Of a DNA stretch of 16,117 nt, positions 7,038-14,478 are shown one piece after another. The position numbers and the translations under genes were made by a program. The notes under the pieces are model-generated. The model worked only from the letters and a program-made list of their open reading frames with translations, ran no database searches and was not told where the DNA came from. Source of the DNA: JBAYJT01 sp041664965 (GTDB taxonomy: Bacteria; Pseudomonadota; Gammaproteobacteria; UBA9339); the NCBI GenBank assembly GCA_041664965.1, contig JBAYJT010000037.1, positions 1-16,117 on the forward strand. Reading direction: 5' to 3'. How positions within the stretch are numbered: the stretch's first letter is position 1; each line of letters starts with the position of its first letter.

Positions 7038-7883
7038 ATGACTGCCACAAAAAAAGCTCCACCTTATTTTCTCCATGCATCGCAAGAATTGCAAAATCTA
7101 ACCTCTATTTTAAAGAAATTTGGTATTACATACTTTACCTATCTCAAAAAATTCCCTAACGGATATCATGTTAACATATCCAGCAACCCTGAATGGTTAG
7201 AGCATTATTATAAATTTGAGCTTTATGCGAGCAGTATATTCGATAATTTAAAACAACCAGACCACCAGGAATTTGTGATTTGGCCAGCACACAGTAGTAA
7301 TCTCCCGGTATTTACTCATGCAGAAAACCACTTTAATACAGGCAATGGAGTTACTATCGTAAAAAAAACACCTTTTTTTCATGAGTTTTATTTTTTTTCT
7401 GGGAAAGTGGAAGATACCAACTTAATGAACTTTTATTTTAACAACATAGATCTGCTACAAAGGTTTACTTTTTACTGGAAAAATAAAGCTGAAAAGCTGC
7501 TGACCACGGCTGAAAAACATAAGATTTTCATACCAAATAAGTTAGACAATCCAGTTTGGGAAGACAATCTATCTAATAAATCCTTAATAGTAAACTCAGA
7601 ACTTATCCAAGATTTTTTAGAGGCAATAAAAACACGTGGCTATACTTTTCAAGGTCACGATTTTCAAAAAATAAATTTCACAAGTCGTGAGTTAGAATGC
7701 GCACTTTGCTTGCTTAGAGGTTTTACGGTAAGAGAAATAGCACACAAACTATATCGTTCCCAAAGAACAATTGAAAAGCATGTGGATAATATAAAAAACA
7801 AGCTTAACTGCCAACACAAGTCAGATCTCATTAGAGAATTAATTAGGTGTGGAGCACATGTATATCTAAAACGACAAACTTAA
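7038..7883 (+). CDS. LuxR-family transcriptional regulator
   Basis: 281 aa from the ATG at 7038; an in-frame GTG at 7029 would add three residues, and neither has a strong ribosome site. The last ~60 residues are a clear LuxR-type helix-turn-helix: FTSRELECALCLLRGFTVRE, IAHKLYRSQRTIEKHVDNIK, then NKLNC, with the usual SxRTIExHxxNIxxKL recognition pattern. The N-terminal ~200 residues are aromatic-rich and resemble the sensory region of LuxR-like regulators common in Legionella- and Coxiella-type bacteria, with the NFYFNNIDLLQRFTFYWKNK segment before the linker. No phosphoacceptor receiver domain is seen. It is 36 bp downstream of the TIR gene on the same strand and ends 13 bp before the convergent phosphatase gene. 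It probably controls the accessory block, but its targets and ligand are unknown. Confidence 0.88.
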   Translation: MTATKKAPPYFLHASQELQNLTSILKKFGITYFTYLKKFPNGYHVNISSNPEWLEHYYKFELYASSIFDNLKQPDHQEFVIWPAHSSNLPVFTHAENHFNTGNGVTIVKKTPFFHEFYFFSGKVEDTNLMNFYFNNIDLLQRFTFYWKNKAEKLLTTAEKHKIFIPNKLDNPVWEDNLSNKSLIVNSELIQDFLEAIKTRGYTFQGHDFQKINFTSRELECALCLLRGFTVREIAHKLYRSQRTIEKHVDNIKNKLNCQHKSDLIRELIRCGAHVYLKRQT

Positions 7884-7896
7884 TTTTGCTATTACT

Positions 7897-10296
7897 TTAA
7901 TTTGTTTTTGATGGGGGAGAGGTGGTACTAGGTTGGTTTTTCGCTGATAACGTGTTTGTTGTTGCAGTTGTCAAGGTCTGGGATTGTTTAAAAAAGCTGT
8001 TTCTGATTAGTGGTGTATGAGAAGATATACATGCTGCAATTGCACCTACCGGTATTTCTTCTTCTATAATTTCGTAACTACGTATCTGTTTATAGCGCAA
8101 TATATGCGTATCTGGATTTACTCCCTGAACACCTACCCACCACAATTTACCTTCATTATCACTAATAGGTACACCAAAAAAACACGGAGAGGAAGCTCTC
8201 GTTAGAGCTGGTAATTGCATGCTATATCTACAACCGCTTCTCCTGGTTCCACATATTTCGATGTGGCTACCAATGTTAGACGCAAATACAGTTAAGCAGT
8301 GTTCTGCTTTACCACGGTTATCGGATGCACTTTTATCACTATAACTAGTATCACAACTTATCGCTTCAAAATTTGGTTCGTCTCTGATCACTAATGGAAA
8401 GTCACCAAATGGTTGATGTCCTGTTATAACGCGATGAATTCCAGATTGAGACAGCTGATGTTTAATTTGAGGAGAAATGGGCGCTATAGTTTGCTGTTCT
8501 CTATCAAACCAAGAAGCGTATACGACCGAATATGGTACATCTAATGCATAATGGTTAAGCTCCCCATGTGCACAAGACATTACGGGATTTATATGTTTAG
8601 GATTGTTAATCCAATCTGTAATACATGCGTGATACCAACTGTTTAATTTTATCATCCAAGTATTTATGTTTATTGTTGTAGCAGCTGTCCACAAAGGTGG
8701 TAGAGCACCTAAATTAGTATTGGTTATGGCCCCATGTACAAATAGTGTCTCCCCGATTACAGTACCAATTTGAGAACAATGTAGGAATTTTGTTACTGAG
8801 CCTTCTTTCGATACAGAATTAAGAAAGCTGTCTAAAACTTCCACATCCGGTATGGGGTTTGTTGTTTTGGTTACCCTAGTTCTTAACAGGTCTTGTCTTC
8901 TGAGTTCGAATGTTCCAGGATTACTACCCGTTGGACCACAACCCATCGTTTCAGTTAACATCCATTTCAAGTAAATTATTTGACAAATTTGATCACTGGA
9001 GCTAGCTAAGAATTTTCTGTATGTTGTAAAGAGAAAATTATCTTTGTTCTCGTTATCATAAATCCATCCTTGTTTGCAGATAAAATCCTTTAAGTAATCG
9101 ACTAGGAGAACTTTGGGTTTAGGTATCATATCCTGCCCATAGTTTTGAATCAGAAAGCGTTCTCTAATAAAGAGGGGATCTAATTCATAGGTAAATCTGG
9201 TTTTATTTATATCTCTGTTTCCTGCTAGTAATATAACTCTTTCTGGATATTTAAGTTTAAAGTTTACTAAGAGGTCCAGGATTTTCAAGTCTCCACTTCC
9301 TTTGTCTACAGCATCTCCTCCAAACACAAACATGCTATCGTGATCAGTGAAAATCAAACTACCTTTTTCATCAAACTTAACTATTTTATTGTGGTCGACC
9401 CAAGATTTCAGATAATCCAAATTACCTTCCAAATCCGTTAGAAAAGATATTTTGGGACCAGGATAATTCCTTGCTAAATAAAAACTCTTTAGAGGTGTTA
9501 TAAATTTATTTAGGAACATTTTATTTACTTCTGGAATACCTTTTAGAATTGCTAGAGCTTCCTGTTCAAGAATTGAAATTTGTTGGCATAAACGAGCTGG
9601 GTCTAAGGAAATTCTCGGTAAAATCTCTTCCGTTTCTAAACTCTCAGCTAGAAGTTGCAGCAAAAACAGGCTGCGATTGTTTCGTAATGTCTCTATCGCT
9701 ATTGAGTTTGATTGAAAAAAAACAGAATGGCTTAAATCCTCATCACAATGAGGATCAGCCAAAATAAATTTATAATTATTGTCGAATTGTTCTCCATAAG
9801 AAGCATTATCATCAAGTAAAACAATTTGTTCTGGGGAAATATGACACTGAAATTTGGATTCAAAATAACTTTGAACACACTTGAGCATGCCATTTTTATT
9901 TGCTAGCTGTAATTTTTCTGGCCATTGAAAATCGCGATATATTTCAAATTCTTCATCTGCTCTCAAATAGCTTCTTGTTGAACCAAAAAAATGGTCTAAC
10001 GTATATAACATGTAAGAGTGATATTGAGAAAAAGTGGTATTTCCGCATTTTGTTGGATTAGTGTTTACTTGATGATACTTTGTTTGATACCGAATTTGAT
10101 GTTCTTCATTCCAAAGAGATTTAGTAGAGCCTAAAACTACGCTGTGTCCCTGGGAGTATAGGTAGTCCATAACCTTTTTAAAAGAAGAAATCTCTAGGGG
10201 GTGAATTTTAGTCATCGCTTCTTCTTTAGATGAGGCTTGAATTGCCTCGTCCACAACAAGAACGCCATCAAAGTCAATAACGAAGATTTTTTTCAT
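7897..10296 (-). CDS. HAD phosphatase and calcineurin-like metallophosphoesterase fusion
   Basis: 799 aa with two phosphatase folds. The N-terminal HAD domain (1-~200) shows motif I DFDGV (D8, D10), motif II LGSTKS (S57), a candidate motif III Lys (K134) and motif IV VLLDDNASYG (D162, D163). After a helical linker comes a metallophosphoesterase core (~280-660): TDLEGN (D288), GGDAVDKG (D328), LLAGNRD (N360), VHG (H521) and ITGHQPFGD (H627). The first metal motif, normally D-x-H, has Glu at 290. The tail (770-799) is Thr/Ser/Pro-rich and polar. Together these suggest a soluble enzyme that dephosphorylates two substrates or two sites; which ones cannot be read from sequence. AGGAC about six bases upstream supports the start. 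It begins 11 bp after glgP ends and is probably co-transcribed with it, although it lies inside the island-like block. Confidence 0.85.
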   Translation of the reverse strand: MKKIFVIDFDGVLVVDEAIQASSKEEAMTKIHPLEISSFKKVMDYLYSQGHSVVLGSTKSLWNEEHQIRYQTKYHQVNTNPTKCGNTTFSQYHSYMLYTLDHFFGSTRSYLRADEEFEIYRDFQWPEKLQLANKNGMLKCVQSYFESKFQCHISPEQIVLLDDNASYGEQFDNNYKFILADPHCDEDLSHSVFFQSNSIAIETLRNNRSLFLLQLLAESLETEEILPRISLDPARLCQQISILEQEALAILKGIPEVNKMFLNKFITPLKSFYLARNYPGPKISFLTDLEGNLDYLKSWVDHNKIVKFDEKGSLIFTDHDSMFVFGGDAVDKGSGDLKILDLLVNFKLKYPERVILLAGNRDINKTRFTYELDPLFIRERFLIQNYGQDMIPKPKVLLVDYLKDFICKQGWIYDNENKDNFLFTTYRKFLASSSDQICQIIYLKWMLTETMGCGPTGSNPGTFELRRQDLLRTRVTKTTNPIPDVEVLDSFLNSVSKEGSVTKFLHCSQIGTVIGETLFVHGAITNTNLGALPPLWTAATTININTWMIKLNSWYHACITDWINNPKHINPVMSCAHGELNHYALDVPYSVVYASWFDREQQTIAPISPQIKHQLSQSGIHRVITGHQPFGDFPLVIRDEPNFEAISCDTSYSDKSASDNRGKAEHCLTVFASNIGSHIEICGTRRSGCRYSMQLPALTRASSPCFFGVPISDNEGKLWWVGVQGVNPDTHILRYKQIRSYEIIEEEIPVGAIAACISSHTPLIRNSFFKQSQTLTTATTNTLSAKNQPSTTSPPSKTN

Positions 10297-10307
10297 AACT
10301 GTCCTTT

Positions 10308-10425
10308 TTACCCCTCAACCTCCACCGGATTGATATGCCAAATATCTTGGCAATATTCACGAATGGCGCGGTCGGAAGAGAATTTACCCATGCGAGCAGT
10401 GTTTAGAATCGACATTTTGGTCCAA
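10308..10425 (-). repeat. 3' end of glgP, intact partner of the direct repeat
   Basis: This segment is the intact counterpart of the decayed copy at 142-252. Bases 10310-10337 are identical to 144-171; beyond that the copies differ by scattered substitutions and a ~22-base deletion in the left copy. Both copies have the same orientation. The accessory genes lie between them, downstream of the intact gene. Confidence 0.85.
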
Positions 10426-12809
10426 GCGGTTTTGTCGCGATAAAGAGTGCTTACTTTTTCCTGACAGGCGAGATAAGACTCGAAATCAGCGCATAATAAA
10501 TATTCATCGCGATAAAGAATAGAATCGATTAAAGGCTTAAATAAATTTTTATCATTAGGAGAGAAGTGGCCAGAGGTGATTAGGCCAATAGCTGCGCGAA
10601 GTTCTAGGCTTTTATCAATAAAATCTCCTGGATTATAGCCTTTATTTTTTAGCGCCATTACTTCGTCAGCCTTAAGTCCAAAGAGGAAGAAATTTTCAGC
10701 CCCAACTTCTTCGCGTATTTCAACATTAGCGCCATCAAGCGTGCCTATAGTTAAAGCGCCATTTAAAGCAAATTTCATGTTGCCAGTTCCAGAGGCTTCC
10801 TTACCTGCCGTAGAAATTTGTTCCGAAAGATCAGCGGCGGGGTAGATGTGTTCAGCATTTTTGACATTATAATTAGGCAAAAAGACAACTTTTAGCCTAT
10901 CAGCTACAAGAGGATCATTGTTCACAACAGATGCAACTTGGTTTATAAGCTTTATAATTAATTTCGCCATGTAATAAGCAGGAGCTGCTTTGCCGGCGAA
11001 AATCACAGTGCGTGGAGTGAATTCGATATTAGGATTATTGCGGAGGTGATTATAAATAGCCACAACAGTAAGAATATTTAAATGCTGGCGCTTGTATTCG
11101 TGAATGCGTTTAGCTTGAACGTCGAACATGGAGTCCGGATTAAGCTCAATACCCATGCGCTGTTTAATGATATTGGCTAATCTCTTTTTGTTGTTAAGCT
11201 TAATATCTTGCCAAGCTTTTTGAAATTCCGGCTTATCGACGAATTTCTCCAAATGATGCAAATAATCTAGATCAGTAATCCATTCATCACCAATACTAAG
11301 CGTTATAAGATTGGCTAATTCGGGGTTGCAACAAAGCAAGAATCGACGTGGTGTTACGCCGTTTGTTTTGTTGCTAAATTTTTGTGGCCAAATTCGTGCA
11401 AAATCATGTAAAACCAATTCTTTTAAAAGTTCAGTGTGTAAAGCAGAAACACCGTTTATTGCATAGCTACCAACACAGGCTAAATTTGCCATTCGTACGG
11501 ATCTCTCCCCACTTTCATCTATCAAAGAAAGACTTCGAATTAACTCTTCTTCGCCAGGATAACTTGCCCTCATTTGTTCCAAAAAGCGTCGATTTATTTC
11601 TAAAATAATTTCAAAGTGACGAGGTAAAACGCTCGCAAAAAGCGATACGGGCCATTTTTCTAGAGCCTCAGGAAGTAGAGTGTGATTGGTGTAACAAAAA
11701 GTTTTAGTTACAACCGCCCAAGCATTGTCCCATTCCATTTGATGTTCATCCACAAATAAGCGCATAAGCTCAGCCACAGCAATAGAGGGATGAGTATCGT
11801 TAAGCTGAATAGCGTATTTTTCATGAAATTTTTCTAGGTTAAGTTCACGCTGGCGATAAATGCGAATCATGTCCTGTAAGGAACTTGAAACAAAAAAATA
11901 CTGCTGCTCCAAACGAAGTCTTCGTCCAGCTAATGGTTCATCATTAGGATAAAGGACTTTGGTTAAATTTTCTGAGGAAATTTTTTCATGTACAGCTCCG
12001 TAGTAATCCCCAACATTGAAGGCTTGAAAATCGAAAGATTCACTTGCCTCAGCTTTCCACAGGCGCAACATGTTGGCTGTTTTGGCCTTGTAGCCAATGA
12101 TTGGCATATCGTAAGCTACGCTTTTCACTACTTTGGATGGAATCCAGTGTTCTTGATAACGACCTTGGCAATCAAAAAACTTCTCGGTATGCCCACCCAA
12201 CTTAATATCAAAGGCAACTTCTGGCCGCGGAATTTCCCAAGGATTACCGTAACGAAGCCATTTATCTGTCGATTCAACTTGCCAACCGTCGCGAATTTCT
12301 TGATTAAAAATGCCAAATTCGTAGCGGATCCCATAACCAATAGCAGGAATTTGCAAAGTCGCTAAAGAATCCATGTAACATGCAGCCAAACGCCCTAAAC
12401 CGCCATTACCTAAGCCCGGTTCTGGCTCGCCATCGATAAGTTCATCTAAATCTAAACCAACACTATCTACAGCTTGTCGAACTTCTTCTTCTATTCCAAG
12501 ACACTCAATATTGTTATGCAACTGTGGTCCTAAAAGAAATTCCGCAGACAAATAACAAATTGTCCGTGTGGCTTTTTGAAAATAGGTATGCGCTGTCTTA
12601 GTCCAGGAATCCATAAGGCGATCGCGCACTGTATAGGCTAGGGCAGTGTAATAATCGTGTTTGGTGGCAATTGGAGAAAACTTCCCTTGTATATAGGTAA
12701 GATTGTCCAAGAAAGCTAGTCGTATGGCTTCGCTACTAAGGCCATTACGGACAGATTCGATAGTTTTTACTGGAGATTCATTGTTGTGGGTGAAGATATT
12801 TTTTTTCAT
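10308..12809 (-). CDS. glgP: Glycogen (alpha-glucan) phosphorylase
   Basis: 833 aa, the full length of the family. It releases glucose-1-phosphate from the non-reducing ends of glycogen or maltodextrin using pyridoxal phosphate and inorganic phosphate, in the cytoplasm. The glycine-rich loop GLGNGGLGRLAACYMDSLAT (133-152) and the cofactor-binding KEASGTGNMKFALNGALTIG (670-689, with K679 as Schiff-base lysine) are intact, as are NDTHPS (337-342) and the KRIHEYKRQ segment (568-576). The start has AAGGA seven bases upstream. A promoter lies in the adjacent intergenic region. Its last ~110 bp is duplicated as a broken copy at the left edge of the window, and the downstream phosphatase gene follows at 11 bp. 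No other glg genes are present here. Confidence 0.97.
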   Translation of the reverse strand: MKKNIFTHNNESPVKTIESVRNGLSSEAIRLAFLDNLTYIQGKFSPIATKHDYYTALAYTVRDRLMDSWTKTAHTYFQKATRTICYLSAEFLLGPQLHNNIECLGIEEEVRQAVDSVGLDLDELIDGEPEPGLGNGGLGRLAACYMDSLATLQIPAIGYGIRYEFGIFNQEIRDGWQVESTDKWLRYGNPWEIPRPEVAFDIKLGGHTEKFFDCQGRYQEHWIPSKVVKSVAYDMPIIGYKAKTANMLRLWKAEASESFDFQAFNVGDYYGAVHEKISSENLTKVLYPNDEPLAGRRLRLEQQYFFVSSSLQDMIRIYRQRELNLEKFHEKYAIQLNDTHPSIAVAELMRLFVDEHQMEWDNAWAVVTKTFCYTNHTLLPEALEKWPVSLFASVLPRHFEIILEINRRFLEQMRASYPGEEELIRSLSLIDESGERSVRMANLACVGSYAINGVSALHTELLKELVLHDFARIWPQKFSNKTNGVTPRRFLLCCNPELANLITLSIGDEWITDLDYLHHLEKFVDKPEFQKAWQDIKLNNKKRLANIIKQRMGIELNPDSMFDVQAKRIHEYKRQHLNILTVVAIYNHLRNNPNIEFTPRTVIFAGKAAPAYYMAKLIIKLINQVASVVNNDPLVADRLKVVFLPNYNVKNAEHIYPAADLSEQISTAGKEASGTGNMKFALNGALTIGTLDGANVEIREEVGAENFFLFGLKADEVMALKNKGYNPGDFIDKSLELRAAIGLITSGHFSPNDKNLFKPLIDSILYRDEYLLCADFESYLACQEKVSTLYRDKTAWTKMSILNTARMGKFSSDRAIREYCQDIWHINPVEVEG

Positions 12810-12825
12810 GGCGCTGTCCTTAGTA

Positions 12826-12857
12826 AAATTATGAATTATGAATGATAGATTATAAAT
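12826..12857 (+). repeat. AT-rich dispersed repeat, copy 1
   Basis: Built from ATTATGAATTATGAATGAT-like units just upstream of the glgP ribosome site. It has the same orientation as the copy at 14378-14412 and is inverted relative to those at 13031-13066 and 14506-14540. Confidence 0.7.
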
Positions 12858-12877
12858 GTATCAGTATTGCTTGTCAC
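12849..12877 (-). promoter_or_regulatory. Predicted sigma-70 promoter for glgP
   Basis: On the minus strand a perfect TATAAT (-10, 12849-12854) lies 17 bases from GTGACA (-35, 12872-12877). Transcription would start about 30 bases before the glgP ATG. A TTGACA at 12881-12886 is too far for this -10 box. The -10 box overlaps the AT-rich repeat at 12826-12857. Confidence 0.6.
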
Positions 12878-13030
12878 TTTTGTCAATACCGTAAAAAACA
12901 CGGTGTTGCGAAGTGATATTTTGGATGTTACACTGAAAGTGGGTGGGGGAGGGATCCGAAACATGTCTACAGATTTTTTTTATTTTTCAATATGTTAGAT
13001 TTTCAAATTCAAATCTATTACCTTTCGAAT

Positions 13031-13066
13031 AACAATTCACCATTCATAATTCATCATTCATAATTT
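13031..13066 (-). repeat. AT-rich dispersed repeat, copy 2 (inverted)
   Basis: Contains CATTCATAATTCATCATTCA, the complement of copy 1. Copies 1 and 2 begin at their outer ends with the same AAATTATGAAT and bracket about 240 bp, like terminal inverted repeats. Confidence 0.7.
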
Positions 13067-13076
13067 CCATTAAAGT

Positions 13077-13104
13077 TTGTCAACTTGTAAAACTCCGGTA
13101 AAAT
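13077..13104 (+). promoter_or_regulatory. Predicted sigma-70 promoter for fabZ-lpxA
   Basis: TTGTCA (13077-13082) and TAAAAT (13099-13104) are separated by 16 bases, about 45 bases before the fabZ ATG. An overlapping alternative, TTGTAA with TAGGAT at 17 bases, also fits. The boxes lie just outside the AT-rich repeat that ends at 13066. Confidence 0.5.
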
Positions 13105-13150
13105 GCGTAGGATGAATTGAAACTAATATTTTGTATTTTGCGAGGAGCCA

Positions 13151-13600
13151 ATGACCAACGAACTAAACATCAATACAATCATGACATATCTACCGCATCG
13201 CTTTCCTTTTTTGATGGTAGATAAAATTTTGGAATACGAACCGGGTAAATCTATTCATGGCATCAAAAACATCACAGTTAATGAGCCTTGCTTCACTGGC
13301 CATTTTCCTGAAAGACCTATCATGCCTGGCGTTTTGCAGATTGAAGCTCTTGCGCAAATTTCCGGAATTCTTTCCTTTTTGACCACAAATACCAAACCAG
13401 ATCCAGAAAATTGGTTTTTCTTGGCAGGAGCTGATGAAACGCGCTTTAAGCGCATAGTCATGCCGGGCGATCAACTACATTTGCATTCAACGCTAAAGCG
13501 CCGTCGTATGGATGTTTGGTTGTATAGTGCGGAAGCTAAAGTTGATGGGGAGCTTGCTTGCTCCGTGCAATTAATGTTGGCTAAAGGAGCTCTAAAGTGA
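13151..13600 (+). CDS. fabZ: 3-hydroxyacyl-[acyl-carrier-protein] dehydratase
   Basis: 149 aa, the normal length. It dehydrates 3-hydroxyacyl-ACP to trans-2-enoyl-ACP in fatty acid elongation, in the cytoplasm. The hot-dog fold signature is clear: LPHRFPFLMVDKI near the N-terminus, GHFPERPIMPGVLQIEALAQ at 50-69 with catalytic H51 and E65, then a C-terminal half ending VQLMLAKGALK. GAGGAG five bases before the ATG is a strong ribosome site. It overlaps lpxA by four bases (GTGA), indicating translational coupling. The usual upstream partner lpxD is not here; glgP diverges instead. Confidence 0.97.
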   Translation: MTNELNINTIMTYLPHRFPFLMVDKILEYEPGKSIHGIKNITVNEPCFTGHFPERPIMPGVLQIEALAQISGILSFLTTNTKPDPENWFFLAGADETRFKRIVMPGDQLHLHSTLKRRRMDVWLYSAEAKVDGELACSVQLMLAKGALK

Positions 13601-14373
13601 TAGATAAAACTGCAATCATAGAAAAGGGTGCCAACATTGCAGAAAATGTTTCTGTTGGCGCGTATAGCGTTATTGGTAAAGATGTTACGATCGGCGAAAA
13701 CACTATCGTTGGACCACACGTAGTAATTCAGGGCCGCACCAGCATCGGTAAAAATAACAAAATTTTTCAATTTGCGTCTGTTGGAGCTGATCCGCAACAT
13801 AAACAATATGCCGGAGAAGATACTTCTTTGGAAATTGGTGACAATAATGTTATTCGCGAATATTGCTCGATTCATCGCGGTACCAAACAGGGGCATGGCT
13901 ATACAAAAATAGGCGATAACAATTTTTTGATGTCCTATGTGCATATTGCCCATGATTGCATTTTAAGTAACAACATTACTTTCGCCAACAATGCTACTTT
14001 GGCTGGCCATGTTAATGTTGGAAATAACGTAGTTTTGGGTGGTTTTGCTGTGGTTTTGCAATTTTGCTCTCTAGGCGATTATTGCTTCGTTGCTGGTGAA
14101 ACTGGCGTCTTAAAAGATGTCCTGCCTTATGTTTTGGTTTCTGGTTATCATGAACAAGTAAAAACCTATGGCTTAAATTTAATTGGCCTGAAGCGCAATG
14201 GCTTTAGCAAAGAGACATTGCAGCATCTCAAAAACGCGTATCGCATTATTTTCCGTCAAGATTTGACAGTGAAACAAGCTCTACCAAAACTGGAAGCTAT
14301 GCTCACAAAATGCCCAGAAGTGGCGGGAATGATTGAGATGTTGAAAAAGAGCAAGCGTGGAATAGTAAGATGA
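13597..14373 (+). CDS. lpxA: UDP-N-acetylglucosamine acyltransferase, first step of lipid A synthesis
   Basis: 258 aa, the usual length. It moves a 3-hydroxyacyl chain from ACP to the 3-hydroxyl of UDP-GlcNAc. The N-terminal two thirds shows hexapeptide repeats (IGKDVTIGENTIVGPHVVIQ and onward) forming a left-handed beta-helix, then a helical C-terminus with NLIGLKRNGFSKETLQHLKN. The catalytic His is H119 in VHIAHDC (E. coli H125). The conserved AVHQF near the active site reads AVVLQF here, so the position of E. coli H160 is Leu154. G167 lines up with E. coli G173, which in E. coli favours a 14-carbon chain; applying that here is inference. The start is GTG overlapping the fabZ stop. lpxB, usually next, is absent. 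Confidence 0.96.
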   Translation: MIDKTAIIEKGANIAENVSVGAYSVIGKDVTIGENTIVGPHVVIQGRTSIGKNNKIFQFASVGADPQHKQYAGEDTSLEIGDNNVIREYCSIHRGTKQGHGYTKIGDNNFLMSYVHIAHDCILSNNITFANNATLAGHVNVGNNVVLGGFAVVLQFCSLGDYCFVAGETGVLKDVLPYVLVSGYHEQVKTYGLNLIGLKRNGFSKETLQHLKNAYRIIFRQDLTVKQALPKLEAMLTKCPEVAGMIEMLKKSKRGIVR

Positions 14374-14377
14374 TAAG

Positions 14378-14412
14378 AAAATTATGAATTATAAATTATG
14401 AATGATAAATTA
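14378..14412 (+). repeat. AT-rich dispersed repeat, copy 3
   Basis: Contains AAAATTATGAATTATAAATT and further ATTATGAATGAT units directly after lpxA. Same orientation as copy 1, and inverted relative to copy 4, 94 bases further on. Confidence 0.7.
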
Positions 14413-14459
14413 GTAAAAAACAGGGAAAGACATGTCAGTGTGATTTCCTTAAAAATCAA

Positions 14460-14475
14460 TCACGCCAAGGCGTGA
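14460..14475. promoter_or_regulatory. Inverted repeat over the hemW ribosome-binding region
   Basis: TCACGCCAAGGCGTGA has 7-bp arms and a 2-base centre, and ends three bases before the hemW ATG. It contains the only plausible ribosome site (AAGG), so it could be an operator, a hairpin affecting translation, or chance. Confidence 0.4.
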
Positions 14476-14478
14476 CTT

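Larger units (their letters stand above)
12810..13150. other. 341-bp intergenic region between divergent glgP and fabZ
   Basis: No gene is supported here. The region holds a promoter for glgP, one for fabZ, and two AT-rich repeats in opposite orientation (12826-12857 and 13031-13066). The stretch 12900-13030 between them contains a G-rich run and T/A tracts but no recognisable RNA or reading frame. A short hairpin, ACCGT/ACGGT around an A-rich loop (12888-12904), lies upstream of the glgP -35 region. Confidence 0.7.

Noticed and set aside
11988..12365. 125-aa plus-strand frame opposite glgP
   Set aside because: Antisense shadow of a conserved enzyme gene.
13031..13066. Possible CRISPR array from the repeated ATTCAT units
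   Set aside because: Units are 7-15 bases, not separated by unique spacers of constant length, and no cas gene is present.
13471..13953. 160-aa minus-strand frame opposite fabZ and lpxA
   Set aside because: Both plus-strand genes are unmistakable; the antisense frame has no family resemblance.
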